From Parvularculaceae bacterium (GTDB taxonomy: Bacteria; Pseudomonadota; Alphaproteobacteria; Caulobacterales; Parvularculaceae), in NCBI GenBank assembly GCA_028284065.1, contig JANQSJ010000005.1, positions 62,001 through 126,000 on the forward strand: DNA of 64,000 nt. The letters are read 5' to 3'. Numbering within the stretch: the stretch's first letter is position 1; the number at the start of each line of letters is the position of its first letter. The position numbers and the translations under genes were made by a program. The notes below the pieces were generated by a model that was not told where the DNA came from, made no database searches, and worked only from the letters and a program-made list of their open reading frames with translations. Shown in pieces: positions 1 to 9,306 of this stretch.

Positions 1-690
1 GTGCCGACGGGCGCGATTGCGGAAAATGAAGCGTTCTCGCCCGGCGCCCGGGTGGAGCCTGACGCGGACGGAAGCGAAGCGCCCCGCGGACGCGCGACCC
101 AAGCGGATGAATTCCCCCTCGGGGCCGCCCGCGCGCAGGTGCACGCGACCTACATCGTCGCCCAGACGGATGACGGCCTCGTCATTGTCGACCAGCACGC
201 CGCCCACGAACGACTGGTTTATGAAGGCATGAAATCGGCGCTCGCCGCGGGACGCGCGCCGAGCCAGGGGCTCCTGATCCCCGAGGTGGTGGAGCTTGGC
301 GCGTCGGACGCTTCGCGGATCGCCGCCCGGGCGGACGAATTCGCCGAACTTGGCCTTATCGTGGAGCCCTTCGGCGATGACGCGGTCCTCGTGCGGGAGA
401 CGCCGGCGCTTCTCGGCGCCGTCGACGCTGGCGACCTCGTTCGCCGGCTGGCCGATGACATAGCCGCCTTTGGTGAAGGGCTCGCCCTGAAAGAGCGACT
501 TGAAGAGGTGTGTTCGTCCATGGCCTGCCATGGGTCGATCCGGGCGGGGCGCAGGATGACCGGCGAAGAGATGAACGCGCTTCTGCGCCAGATGGAGGCG
601 ACGCCGCATTCCGGCCAGTGCAATCACGGACGGCCCACCTATGTGGAGCTGAAACTCGCCGACATTGAAAGACTGTTCGGACGCAGATGA
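1..690 (+). CDS. mutL: DNA mismatch repair protein MutL, C-terminal part (5' end outside window)
   Basis: MutL couples mismatch recognition by MutS to strand incision. Only the C-terminal 229 residues are visible, so the GTG at base 1 should not be read as the true start. The fragment starts in the linker (residues 1-40) and then enters the dimerisation/endonuclease domain. The nuclease motif DQHA-x2-E-x4-E is complete at residues 64-75, followed by ACHGSIRAG at 175-183 and CNHGRPT at 207-213. The last is usually CPHGRP, so one residue differs while the presumed zinc ligands Cys and His are kept. An intact nuclease motif implies an incising MutL, as expected in bacteria lacking MutH. The stop overlaps the ATG of the next gene by 4 bases, suggesting translational coupling. 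Confidence 0.95.
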   Translation: MPTGAIAENEAFSPGARVEPDADGSEAPRGRATQADEFPLGAARAQVHATYIVAQTDDGLVIVDQHAAHERLVYEGMKSALAAGRAPSQGLLIPEVVELGASDASRIAARADEFAELGLIVEPFGDDAVLVRETPALLGAVDAGDLVRRLADDIAAFGEGLALKERLEEVCSSMACHGSIRAGRRMTGEEMNALLRQMEATPHSGQCNHGRPTYVELKLADIERLFGRR

Positions 691-1277
691 TCGACTTCGC
701 GCCGGCGCCGACGCTGACGACGCCGCGTCTTACCTTGAGGCCGTGGCGCGCGTCGGACGTCGCGCCTTTCGCCGAGATGAGCGCGGACCCGGAGGTGATG
801 CGGCATTTTCCAGCGCCGCTCAGCGCAGAACAGAGCGCCGAATATGTTGCGGCGATTCAGGCGCGGTTTCGAAAGTGGGGCTTCGGCTATTGGGCCGTTG
901 AGACCGCCGACGCGCCGTTCATCGGCTTTGTGGGCCTGTCGCGTCCGGGGTTTGAGGCGCACTTTACGCCGGCGGTCGAGGTCGGCTGGAGGCTCGCGCG
1001 GGGTCACTGGGGCGTCGGCTACGCGACCGAAGCGGCGGCCGCAGCGCTTCGCTTCGGCTTTGATGTCGCACGGACCGATGAGATTGTGTCAATGACGTCG
1101 CTCAGCAATGCCTCTTCAATCGCCGTCATGGAGCGGCTCGGCATGACCCGCGATCCGGCCGACTACTTCGACCATCCGGGACTCGCTTCAGCGCCAGCGC
1201 TCGCGCGCTGCGTCCTCTACCGGCTAACCGAAGCGCGTTGGCGGGCGCGCGGGCGGGAGGCGCGGCTTCCGAATTGA
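687..1277 (+). CDS. GNAT family N-acetyltransferase (RimJ/RimL type)
   Basis: A 196-residue acetyltransferase predicted to move an acetyl group from acetyl-CoA to an amine. The N-terminal TPRLTLRPW block and the [12 protein letters not shown] loop around residues 110-121, which binds the CoA pyrophosphate, are typical of the RimJ/RimL branch. Also present is the late ERLGM segment of the fourth motif. The substrate cannot be told from sequence; members modify ribosomal protein N-termini, antibiotics or small amines. The start ATG overlaps the mutL stop (ATGA), so it is probably co-transcribed with mutL. Confidence 0.88.
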   Translation: MIDFAPAPTLTTPRLTLRPWRASDVAPFAEMSADPEVMRHFPAPLSAEQSAEYVAAIQARFRKWGFGYWAVETADAPFIGFVGLSRPGFEAHFTPAVEVGWRLARGHWGVGYATEAAAAALRFGFDVARTDEIVSMTSLSNASSIAVMERLGMTRDPADYFDHPGLASAPALARCVLYRLTEARWRARGREARLPN

Positions 1278-1321
1278 GGCGGCGGCGGCTATCGTCGGTT
1301 GGCGATTGGCAGGAGCAGACC

Positions 1322-2008
1322 ATGGCTGGGGCGCCGACATTCACGACCCTGAAGGATTTGGGACACTTCGTCGACCGCGGCGACGCCGATATGGCGGCCC
1401 GCGCGCGCAGCTTTTTCGAAACAATTCGCACACGGCATACGATCAGGGAGTTCAAGCCCGATCCTGTGCCGCTGGAGCTGATCGAGACCTGCATCGCCGC
1501 GGCGGGGCGGGCGCCCTCGGGCGCAAACCACCAGCCCTGGCATTTCGTCGCCGTCAGCGACCAGGAGATGAAGCGCCGCATTCGTCTTGCGGCGGAGGAG
1601 GAGGAGCGCGCCTTTTACGGCGGACGCGCCGGCGCGGAATGGTTGGACGCCCTGGCGCCCATCGGCACTGACGCGGAGAAACCGTTCCTTGAGACCGCGC
1701 CCTGGCTAATCGCCGTCTTCGCCCAGCGTCGCGGCGGGCTTGAGCGCGGCGACGACCGCAAGAACTACTATGTGACGGAAAGCGTCGGGCTCGCCTGCGG
1801 TTTTCTGATCGCCGCCCTGCACAGCGCCGGTCTCGGCACGCTCACCCACACGCCCAACCCGATGTCGTTCCTGACCGAGGCGCTCGGCCGTCCGGACACG
1901 GAAAAGCCGTTCGTGCTGCTTGTGGTTGGCAAGATGGCCGAGGACGCGGCCGCGCCGGACCACGCGCTGAAGAAAAAGGCGCTCAGCGACATAATGTCAG
2001 TCGTTTGA
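1322..2008 (+). CDS. Nitroreductase family protein
   Basis: A 228-residue FMN-dependent oxidoreductase of the nitroreductase fold. FMN-contact segments are visible: the early R-x-T-I-R-x-F block, the APSGANHQPWHF block, and the late glycine-rich GLGTLTHTP block. The C-terminus carries a basic KKK segment as in many members. The ATG at 1322 was preferred to an upstream in-frame start because AGGAG at 1311-1315 lies six bases before it. The family reduces nitro compounds or quinones, or acts as iodotyrosine-dehalogenase-like enzymes; the substrate here is unknown. Confidence 0.9.
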   Translation: MAGAPTFTTLKDLGHFVDRGDADMAARARSFFETIRTRHTIREFKPDPVPLELIETCIAAAGRAPSGANHQPWHFVAVSDQEMKRRIRLAAEEEERAFYGGRAGAEWLDALAPIGTDAEKPFLETAPWLIAVFAQRRGGLERGDDRKNYYVTESVGLACGFLIAALHSAGLGTLTHTPNPMSFLTEALGRPDTEKPFVLLVVGKMAEDAAAPDHALKKKALSDIMSVV

Positions 2009-2026
2009 GCAAGAGCGCTTGGCGCG

Positions 2027-4762
2027 TCAAAACCGCTCCAGGAGCCTCTCGAGGTATTCAATTTCCTCTTCGGTGCGATCGCCCGTCGACAGGCGCCGCC
2101 ACAGCTCCTCCAGGAGTTCGCGGGCGCGTTCGGGATCGCTGAAGTCCGGCACGTCGACGGTGCTGCCGTCGCCAAGCGCGCGTCCGAGCGGCCGACCCAG
2201 GGGATCGGTCTGCGGGCCGCCGCGCGCGGCCTCGCCCTGACCGGCGTCGCCAGCCTCGGCTTCGGCTTCCGCAAGGGCGCTTGCGCCTTCGCGCAGTTGC
2301 TCGATGGCGCGGTCCATGGCGCTTTGGGCGGCGTTGAGGCCGCCGCGTCCCAGCGCCTCTTCAGCCTCGCGCATTTCGTCCAGCGCATTGGCGAGCGCGT
2401 CTGCGGCCCCGGCGTCGGCGGCGTCGCCGCGTTGCAGGCCTTGCAATAGCCCGCGCAGGTCTGAGGCGAGGTCGCGCTGCTCGCCTGACAGGTCTTGCTG
2501 GGGCGCGAAGTCGCCGCCGTCCTCCATGGCGTCGCCGGCGCCGGCGCCAAGGCCCGAACCGAATGGCGATATCGCCCCCGGGCTCAGCGGCGAAGCGAAC
2601 GGTTGCGGGGCGAACGGATCGTTAAAGCGCTCGCCGCCCTCCTGCGGGGCGCCGCCGAGTTCGCGGCGCCGGTCATAGGTCTTGTCGGCGAGACCCCGCT
2701 GTCGTCCGATAAGGTCTGCGGCCTCGCCGGCTGCGCCGCTCCCCGATTGCCCGTCGGCCTGTCCGCCCGAACCGCCGCCGTCCTGTCCGCCCGCCTGTCC
2801 CGGCGGGCCCGCAAGCTGGAGGTTGTCGAGAATGTCTTGAAGCTGGTCGAGGGCCTGCTGCGCCGCGTTTCGGGCGCCGGACTGGGCTAGCTGATTGACC
2901 GAATCGAGGAGGTCGTTGAGGTCGGAAAGCTCCATCTGCTTGCCGCCCGGGGCCGCCTCGGGCGCTTCCCGCGACGCCGGCGAATTGGCGAGCGCCTGCA
3001 AATAGGCCGCCATCGCGTCGCGCAAGGCTTCGGTGAGCCTGGCGATCTCCGCGTCGTTCGCGCCGTTCTGAAGCGCCTCTCGCAGCGCCGCCTGCGCGGC
3101 CTCGAGCGCTGCGCGCGCGTCCGCGACGTCCTTGTCCTCCAATTGCAGGGCGAGCGGCCACAGCGCCTCGACTGTCTCGTCGATGTCCGCCGGGCCGGAG
3201 CCGTCGCCGACGACGCGCCACAGGGCGGTTCGCATAAGGAGGTATTCAGATGGCTGATCGAAGAACCGGTCAGGCCCTATCGTCAGTCCACTGAAGGCGA
3301 GTCGGCTGCGCCGCCAGCGGCTCGGCGCGATCGCGAGCGTCCGGCGCTGCTCGACGACCGCCCGGGCGAGCGGACTGCGGAAGGTCCGTGTCGGCAGCGT
3401 CAGCTTGAACTCCTCGCTCGCGCCTTCCTGTCCCGCAGCGTCGACGACGACGAGCCGGGCGATGACGCTGAGCCCCGCCCAGGGGTCGGCGAGAAGGTCG
3501 AGTTCGAGTCGCCGCGGACCGGTGACGCCGCGCAGGGCGGCCGCGGCCACGCGGCGGGGCGTTTCGGCCTTGACGGCGTCGGGGGCGGGCGCGTCGCGGT
3601 GGCGCTCCGCCGTCGGATCAAGGCGCATTTCGAGGGCGCCCTCTACAACGCCATAGTCGTCGACGACAAACCCTTCAAGCAAGAGGACGCCGTTATTGGC
3701 GACTTGCGGCTCGCCAAGCAACTGCGCCGCCGGCTGGGAATCCGGCGTCGCCTTGATCGGCCAGCGGCCTGCGAGGCCGCCGGCGCGCAAGGTGAGGACC
3801 GCGTCCTCTTCAATTGTCGCCTCGCCGCGCATGGCGCCGCCACGCGGCGTAAATCCGATCGACGCGTTCGCGCGTCCGTTTGACAATTGCGCCTTCAGGG
3901 CGCGGTCTGCGCCGGTCGACGCCTGCGCCTGTATGACGATGCGCGATCCCGCCGGCGCGTCAATCTGCGCGCGTCGGCCGGCGAGTTCATCCTCCGGACC
4001 CAGAAGATAGGCCGGCGGACGGCCGGTATAATCCGGAGGTTCGATCCACATGTCGACGACGCCGGGCTGGCGGAGCGCCGGATCGGTTGGCGTGAACGCT
4101 TCGGCGAGGCGCGGGCCCCAGTCGTCGCCGGCGAAAGTGAGGCCCATGGCGATGAGCGCCGGCGCGGCGAAGCGCAGGCCGAGAGGATCGTATCGGTCGA
4201 AATTCGGGCGCGGCGCCGCGGCGCGCGCCTTTTGCGCTTCTTTGCGCATTTTTTCTTCATGGATGCGCCACAGCGCGTTCTGTTCGCCCGTGAAGGGCTT
4301 GTCTGCGTGAAAGAGCAGGGCGTCGTGACGGACGCCGCCGTCGCGTTCGAGCCGCTTTAGCGCCTCGCGCCGCGACGCCCATATCGGTCCGTCGGCGATG
4401 CGCGTGACGAACCGCCCGATTGCGGCTGTCGCGAGGAGGGCGAGGCCAAGCGCCGCCCAATGAACATAAGCCGGCGTTGCGCGCCACACGCCCATGAGGC
4501 CGAGCGCGGCGATGAGGAAGGCGGGGCCGATGGCGACGAGGGCGATCGGCAGGGCGCGCTCGATAATGAGCGCGCAGCGGGCCTTGAGCGGCTTCAAGCC
4601 GATCCCGAGACCGCCGAGCCGCCCGCGCGCGCGGGCGGCCTCGTCCCGCCGCGCGCCGTCCCGCTGCGCCGCCGCTTCAAGGTCCGAAAGGTCCATCGGA
4701 GCGTCGCCTTGCACGTCCCCTGAGGGTTGTGGGTCCGTCTGGTCGGTGTGTTCGTCAGTCAA
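2027..4762 (-). CDS. TIGR02302 / DUF4175 family membrane protein
   Basis: A 911-residue protein of a family found mainly in alphaproteobacteria, with no settled biochemical role. An acidic N-terminus is followed by two membrane segments near residues 70-92 and 100-120 and a possible third near 200. A large periplasmic beta-rich region and a long helical part follow. The C-terminal third is rich in Gln, Gly, Ala and Asp, with low-complexity GGQDGGGSGGQ-type runs. It ends in an acidic helical tail. In other alphaproteobacteria it also lies close to lysA and argH, as here, but faces the other way from DUF5658 upstream. Recognition is from overall architecture and the motif style of the family. 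Confidence 0.82.
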   Translation of the reverse strand: MTDEHTDQTDPQPSGDVQGDAPMDLSDLEAAAQRDGARRDEAARARGRLGGLGIGLKPLKARCALIIERALPIALVAIGPAFLIAALGLMGVWRATPAYVHWAALGLALLATAAIGRFVTRIADGPIWASRREALKRLERDGGVRHDALLFHADKPFTGEQNALWRIHEEKMRKEAQKARAAAPRPNFDRYDPLGLRFAAPALIAMGLTFAGDDWGPRLAEAFTPTDPALRQPGVVDMWIEPPDYTGRPPAYLLGPEDELAGRRAQIDAPAGSRIVIQAQASTGADRALKAQLSNGRANASIGFTPRGGAMRGEATIEEDAVLTLRAGGLAGRWPIKATPDSQPAAQLLGEPQVANNGVLLLEGFVVDDYGVVEGALEMRLDPTAERHRDAPAPDAVKAETPRRVAAAALRGVTGPRRLELDLLADPWAGLSVIARLVVVDAAGQEGASEEFKLTLPTRTFRSPLARAVVEQRRTLAIAPSRWRRSRLAFSGLTIGPDRFFDQPSEYLLMRTALWRVVGDGSGPADIDETVEALWPLALQLEDKDVADARAALEAAQAALREALQNGANDAEIARLTEALRDAMAAYLQALANSPASREAPEAAPGGKQMELSDLNDLLDSVNQLAQSGARNAAQQALDQLQDILDNLQLAGPPGQAGGQDGGGSGGQADGQSGSGAAGEAADLIGRQRGLADKTYDRRRELGGAPQEGGERFNDPFAPQPFASPLSPGAISPFGSGLGAGAGDAMEDGGDFAPQQDLSGEQRDLASDLRGLLQGLQRGDAADAGAADALANALDEMREAEEALGRGGLNAAQSAMDRAIEQLREGASALAEAEAEAGDAGQGEAARGGPQTDPLGRPLGRALGDGSTVDVPDFSDPERARELLEELWRRLSTGDRTEEEIEYLERLLERF

Positions 4763-4984
4763 AGGTCAGTCGCTCTAGCTTCGTCTTGCGGCGCCCGGGT
4801 TGCAGGCTTCTTGCAGTGACTAGCCGCGCGCAGGAACCGCTCGCAGCCTAACCACGCGCCCGCAGCCTCGTCGACCGCTTTGCGACGAGTGTAGCACACC
4901 AGGCGCCGAGCCGCGGCTTTCCCGCCCGATACCGGACGCTGAAAGCGTTCACAATTTGCTTCCAGGGAGGTCCGAGCGGCCGAA

Positions 4985-5359
4985 ATGGTTTTTCTGCTCT
5001 CAAGCCGGCGACGAAGCGGCCTGATGCGCGCCGCCGCCGCCGCCCGCGCCGCGGCCGCCTCGCGCAAAGCCGCTCTGGCGCTTGTCATCTTCTACAACCT
5101 GGTGGGCGTCGTGGATGTGTTCTCCACCTCCCTCGCCCTGTCGCGCGGCCTGGGCGAGGAGGCGAACCCGCTGCTTCAAGCGATGATGGATTCTTTTGGC
5201 GAGAGATGGGTCGTGGGCAAGTTTTCGCTGCAAGCGCTCGTCAGCGCGATGGTGCTATGGTTTCCCCATGCCTATGTGATGGGCCTATTCGGCGTCGCGG
5301 TGTCATTGAACGCGGTGATCGTCGTGAACAATCTACTGATCGCCTACGGCCTGAACTAG
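4985..5359 (+). CDS. Small membrane protein, DUF5658-like
   Basis: A 124-residue protein with an Arg/Ala-rich N-terminus and three or four hydrophobic helices. The sequence D-x5-T-x-L-A-x4-LGEEANPLL resembles the D...T...G..E.NP pattern of DUF5658 membrane proteins, whose function is unknown. The TAG stop at 5357-5359 lies inside the left end of a palindromic repeat element (5356-5460), so the present C-terminus may have been set by insertion of that element. It converges on lysA. Confidence 0.7.
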   Translation: MVFLLSSRRRSGLMRAAAAARAAAASRKAALALVIFYNLVGVVDVFSTSLALSRGLGEEANPLLQAMMDSFGERWVVGKFSLQALVSAMVLWFPHAYVMGLFGVAVSLNAVIVVNNLLIAYGLN

Positions 5360-5460
5360 AGCGTTTCCAGGCCAATTGTGAGCGGTTGGCCGTTCGGAAA
5401 AGCGCAAAAACAATAACCTAGAGCCGCATTCCGATTCTATCGGAATGCGAAAAGCTCTAG
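5356..5460. repeat. 105-bp palindromic element, copy 1
   Basis: The element begins CTAGAGCG and ends GCTCTAG, so its termini are inverted repeats. It contains two hairpins: GCGTTTCC paired with a near-perfect GGAAAAGC arm, and GCATTCCGAT paired with ATCGGAATGC at about 5427-5448. A second copy of exactly the same length is at 45559-45663; the first 45 bases differ at only three positions. Here the terminal CTAG at each end supplies the TAG stop of the gene on that side (DUF5658 and lysA). It may also act as a bidirectional terminator between the convergent genes. Confidence 0.88.
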
Positions 5461-6743
5461 GTCCGCGCCTCAAGCCAGGGCGGCAGGCCTTCAAGCGCCA
5501 CCATTTCGTCGAAAGACGGCCGGCGGCGAATGACGTGAAACGCCTCGCCTCGGACCAGGACCTCGGGGACAAGCGGCCGCGAATTATATTGCGAGGCCTG
5601 CACCGCGCCATAAGCGCCGGCGGACATGATTGCGAAGAGATCGCCCTCGGCCATCGCCGGCAATTCCCGTTCGCTTGCGAAACGGTCACCCGTTTCACAA
5701 ACCGGTCCTACCACGTCATACCGGCCATACCCCGCCCCTTGCTGCGGCGCCTGCACCGGCTCGATCCCGTGCGAGGCCTCGTAAAGGGCGGGGCGGATAA
5801 GATCGTTCATGGCCGCGTCGAGGATAAGAAAACGCCGGGCTTCCCCCTCCTTCACGTAGATCGCCCGCGTCAGCAAAAGCCCCGCATTGCCGGCGATCAT
5901 CCTGCCAGGCTCAAAGATCAGCTCAACGCCCAGCGGGTCCGCGATGCGGCGGATAAGGGCGGCGTAGTCGGCCGGGCCGGGCGGGGCGCCTTCGCCCTCG
6001 GTATTGCCGTCATAGGAAATGCCGAGGCCGCCGCCGAGATCGATCCGGTCGATCGTATGCCCGTCGGCGCGCAGGTCGCGCACGAGGCCGGCGACCCGCT
6101 GGAAGGCCGCCTCGAATGGCGCGAGCTCTGTGATCTGGGAGCCGATATGAACATCAACCCCCCTTATCTCGATCCCGGACAGCCGGGCCGCTTTCTCGTA
6201 GGCGCGGCGGGCTCTGCTCCACGCGACGCCGAACTTGTCCTCCGCCTTGCCGGTTGAGATTTTTTCATGGCCGCCGGCTGCGACGTCCGGATTGACGCGG
6301 AACGCGAGCGGCGCGCGCACGCCGAGGTCCCGGGCGACCGCGTCGAGAACCAGAAGTTCGTTTTCCGATTCGACATTGAACATGTGGACGCCGGCCTCGA
6401 GCGCGAGCTTGAGCTCCTCCGCGGTCTTGCCGACGCCGGAAAAGACGATTTTGTTTCCCGAAAGACCCGCCTTCAGCGCCCGCATAAGTTCGCCGCCGGA
6501 GACGACGTCGGCGCCCATGCCTTCTTCGAACAGGGTCCGCAGGACCGCGAGATTTGAATTCGCCTTCACCGAAAACGCAGCAAGCGCCCGCGCGCCGGCG
6601 AAGGCGTCCTGAAAGACGCGCGCGTGCCGGCGTAAGGTGGCGTCGGAGTAGACGTAGACGGGCGTTCCCACCTCCGCGGCGATGCGCGCGAGCGGGACAT
6701 CCTCGGCGAAGAGGTCTCCATCTCTATGAGTGAAATGGTGCAC
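5457..6743 (-). CDS. lysA: Diaminopimelate decarboxylase
   Basis: A 428-residue PLP enzyme making L-lysine from meso-diaminopimelate, the last step of lysine biosynthesis. The PLP lysine is K60 in FSVKANSN. The VDVHIGSQI block, the GGGLGISY phosphate-binding glycine run and the GPVCETGD block, whose Cys reaches across the dimer, are all present. Length is normal. It is the last gene of an argH-lptM-lysA run on this strand, the usual alphaproteobacterial order. Its TAG stop comes from the end of the palindromic repeat at 5356-5460. Confidence 0.97.
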   Translation of the reverse strand: MHHFTHRDGDLFAEDVPLARIAAEVGTPVYVYSDATLRRHARVFQDAFAGARALAAFSVKANSNLAVLRTLFEEGMGADVVSGGELMRALKAGLSGNKIVFSGVGKTAEELKLALEAGVHMFNVESENELLVLDAVARDLGVRAPLAFRVNPDVAAGGHEKISTGKAEDKFGVAWSRARRAYEKAARLSGIEIRGVDVHIGSQITELAPFEAAFQRVAGLVRDLRADGHTIDRIDLGGGLGISYDGNTEGEGAPPGPADYAALIRRIADPLGVELIFEPGRMIAGNAGLLLTRAIYVKEGEARRFLILDAAMNDLIRPALYEASHGIEPVQAPQQGAGYGRYDVVGPVCETGDRFASERELPAMAEGDLFAIMSAGAYGAVQASQYNSRPLVPEVLVRGEAFHVIRRRPSFDEMVALEGLPPWLEART

Positions 6744-6780
6744 GCGTCAGGTCCGGTTCCATTGCCGCCAGATGAGGCTT

Positions 6781-6993
6781 TTACGGGCCGCCGTCTTCAT
6801 TCGGCTCTTCGTCCTCGCGCGCCCGCTCCTCATAGCGTTCGTCGCTGAATTCCTCGATCTGCTCCGCGCGGTCTTCCTTCGCCTGGCGCGCGCGCTCGTC
6901 CGTCGGCGTTCTAAGGCGCGCCTTCTTGCCGCACGCGGCGAGGCCGCCGCCGGCGAAGAGCGCAACGAGGACGATGGCGACAAGGCGTTTCAT
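6781..6993 (-). CDS. LptM-like small lipoprotein (YifL family)
   Basis: A 70-residue lipoprotein. The N-terminus MKRLVAIVLVALFAGGGLAAC is a signal peptide with the lipidation Cys at residue 21, followed by GKKARLRTP, close to the CGKKGPL-x2-P start of LptM/YifL proteins. In enterobacteria LptM helps the LptD-LptE lipopolysaccharide translocon mature. The rest is charged and probably disordered. It sits between argH and lysA, its conserved place in alphaproteobacteria; the start lies only one base from the argH stop, so the two are coupled. Confidence 0.85.
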   Translation of the reverse strand: MKRLVAIVLVALFAGGGLAACGKKARLRTPTDERARQAKEDRAEQIEEFSDERYEERAREDEEPNEDGGP

Positions 6994-6994
6994 A

Positions 6995-8416
6995 TCATGC
7001 TTCTCCGTTGAGACGGTCGCGCCAGGCGGCGATTTCCTTGCGGACATTGTCCGGCGCCGTCCCGCCGAAAGATGTGCGCGACGCCACCGACGCCTCGACG
7101 CTGAGGACGGAGAACACATCCTCCGTGATCGATGCATCGATCGCCTGCATTTCGTCGAGCGGCAGCCTGTCGAGGGTAACTCCCCGCCGTTCCGCCGCGG
7201 CGACGACGGCGCCGACGATTTCATGCGCTTTCCGGAACGGCGTTCCGCGCACCCGGACAAGCCAGTCGGCGAGATCGGTGGCCGTTGAATACCCAAGCTC
7301 GGCCGCCGCGCGCATCGCGCCGTGATTGATTGTCAAGTCACGGATCATGCCTGTCATCGCCGCGAGGGCGAGTTCGAGGGCGTCGAATGCGGCGAACGTC
7401 ACCGCCTTATCCTCCTGCATGTCCTTGGCGTAGGCGAGGGGCAGCCCCTTCATCACGGTAAGGAGCGTCGTCATCGCGCCGGCGATGCGGCCCGGCATGG
7501 CGCGGCAGAGTTCGGCGGCGTCGGGATTGCGCTTCTGCGGCATGATTGACGAGCCGGTGGAGAAGGCGTCGGAAAGCGTCACGAAGCCGAAATGCGGCGA
7601 GGTCCAGAGCACCAGCTCTTCGGCGAGGCGCGAGATGTGGGTGGCGCACAGGCTCGCTGCCATCATCGCCTCAATGGCGAAGTCGCGCGAGGAGACCGCG
7701 TCAAGGGAGTTCCGCGCCGGGCCATCGAACCCCAGCGCCTTGGCGGTCATGTCACGGTCGATCGGAAACGACGTGCCCGCGAGCGCCGCTGCGCCGAGCG
7801 GGCAATCGTTCATGCGCGCCGCGGCGTCGCCGAACCGTCCGCGGTCGCGGGCGAACATCTCCACATAGGCGAGAAGATGATGTCCGAATGTGACGGGCTG
7901 GGCGACCTGCAGGTGGGTATAGCCAGGCATGACTGCGTCCGCCCCGGCGTCCGCCTGGTCGAGCAGCGCGGCCTGCAGCGCGCCGAGCGCATCGGCCGCG
8001 CCCGCGCACGCGCCGCGCGTCCACATGCGAAAATCCGTCGCCACCTGGTCATTGCGCGACCGGGCGGTGTGCAGGCGCCGGCCAGGCTCCCCGACAATGT
8101 CGATAAGCCGGGCCTCCACATTCATGTGCACGTCTTCAAGGTCGGCCGAGAAGTGGAAATCGCCTTTCTCTATTTCGCTGGCGATCTGGTCGAGGCCCGC
8201 AAGGATAGCCGCCGCGTCGGCGTCGGTGATGACGCCGACGGCGGCCAGCATCTGCGCGTGCGCGCGCGATCCGGCGAGATCCTGCCGCCAAAGCCGGCGA
8301 TCGACGTCGACCGAGGCGTTGATGTCGCGCATCACCGCCGCGGGGCCTTCGGCGAACCGGCCGCCCCACATTTGGTTTTTGGCGTGCGCGCCCTTATCTC
8401 CCTCGTCGTCGTTCAC
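6995..8416 (-). CDS. argH: Argininosuccinate lyase
   Basis: A 473-residue enzyme of the fumarase/aspartase superfamily that splits argininosuccinate into arginine and fumarate. The superfamily signature [12 protein letters not shown] is intact and carries the catalytic serine loop. The N-terminal [10 protein letters not shown] block and the [13 protein letters not shown] block are also typical. It heads the argH-lptM-lysA run and diverges from tlpA, sharing a short promoter region of about 30 bases. Confidence 0.97.
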   Translation of the reverse strand: MNDDEGDKGAHAKNQMWGGRFAEGPAAVMRDINASVDVDRRLWRQDLAGSRAHAQMLAAVGVITDADAAAILAGLDQIASEIEKGDFHFSADLEDVHMNVEARLIDIVGEPGRRLHTARSRNDQVATDFRMWTRGACAGAADALGALQAALLDQADAGADAVMPGYTHLQVAQPVTFGHHLLAYVEMFARDRGRFGDAAARMNDCPLGAAALAGTSFPIDRDMTAKALGFDGPARNSLDAVSSRDFAIEAMMAASLCATHISRLAEELVLWTSPHFGFVTLSDAFSTGSSIMPQKRNPDAAELCRAMPGRIAGAMTTLLTVMKGLPLAYAKDMQEDKAVTFAAFDALELALAAMTGMIRDLTINHGAMRAAAELGYSTATDLADWLVRVRGTPFRKAHEIVGAVVAAAERRGVTLDRLPLDEMQAIDASITEDVFSVLSVEASVASRTSFGGTAPDNVRKEIAAWRDRLNGEA

Positions 8417-8445
8417 CTGCTGATATCCTGGCCAACAAACAAGTC

Positions 8446-9093
8446 ATGCCCTCTTTTCTAAAGACCCTTCTGACGCCGCGGATGCTCCTGATCGTCTGGG
8501 GCGGCTTCGGGGCGCTCTTCGTCCTCTACGTGATCATCGCGGCGGGCGTCCAGCGCGCCGATCGGCCAGGCGCTGAGCTGGGCGGCGCCGCCGAGCAAAG
8601 GCCATTGCGCGACGCTCGGCTTCTCGTCGGGGAAATGGCCGAATTCAACTATGCCTATACGGCGCGATCCACGCCGACAGTCGTCTTCAATGACGATCCA
8701 GGCGGCGCGCCGACGCGTCTTAGCGACTTTCGCGGGAGGACGCTGGTCGTGAATTTTTGGGCGACGTGGTGCGCGCCCTGCAAAAAGGAGCTGCCCTCGC
8801 TGAACGCGCTGGCGGGGCGGGTTCGGGACATTGAAGTCGATGTGCTGACCGTGGCGGCGGATCCAAAGGGGCGGGCTGCGGCCGAAGCGGCGCTGGCCGA
8901 CCTTGGCGTAGATGACGTCACCGCCCTGATGGACAAGCGATTGGCGTTGGCCAGCGCAATTGGCGGCCAGGCGGCGCTGCCAATCACGATAATTTACGAC
9001 CGAAACGGCGATGAGGTCGGACGTCTCGTCGGCGAGGCGGACTGGGCGTCACAGGAAGCTGAAGCGCTTGTCCGACGGGTCGCCGCCCGCTGA
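8446..9093 (+). CDS. TlpA-type membrane-anchored thioredoxin
   Basis: A 215-residue thiol-disulfide oxidoreductase. One membrane helix near residues 13-33 anchors a periplasmic thioredoxin domain. The active site is NFWATWCAPC with cysteines at 109 and 112, and a cis-proline is in AALPITI. TlpA proteins reduce substrates such as cytochrome c or copper-site assembly factors. The divergent tlpA/argH arrangement is conserved in alphaproteobacteria. Confidence 0.92.
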   Translation: MPSFLKTLLTPRMLLIVWGGFGALFVLYVIIAAGVQRADRPGAELGGAAEQRPLRDARLLVGEMAEFNYAYTARSTPTVVFNDDPGGAPTRLSDFRGRTLVVNFWATWCAPCKKELPSLNALAGRVRDIEVDVLTVAADPKGRAAAEAALADLGVDDVTALMDKRLALASAIGGQAALPITIIYDRNGDEVGRLVGEADWASQEAEALVRRVAAR

Positions 9094-9306
9094 AGCCGTT
9101 TATCCGCTGACGCTGTTCAAATGGAGGTCGTCTCGCGCTTCGAACGTCCCGGCGAAAAGGCCCTTGTGACGTGCGCCCTGGCGACGAAACCTCTAGGCAG
9201 CGGCACTTTGGCGCCTGCTTCCGGTCTGATAAGGACCGCTCGACCACCATTGCCCGTCGCGGACGCTTCAATTGACGCCACCGCCCCAATAAGGATGCCG
9301 CCGCCC

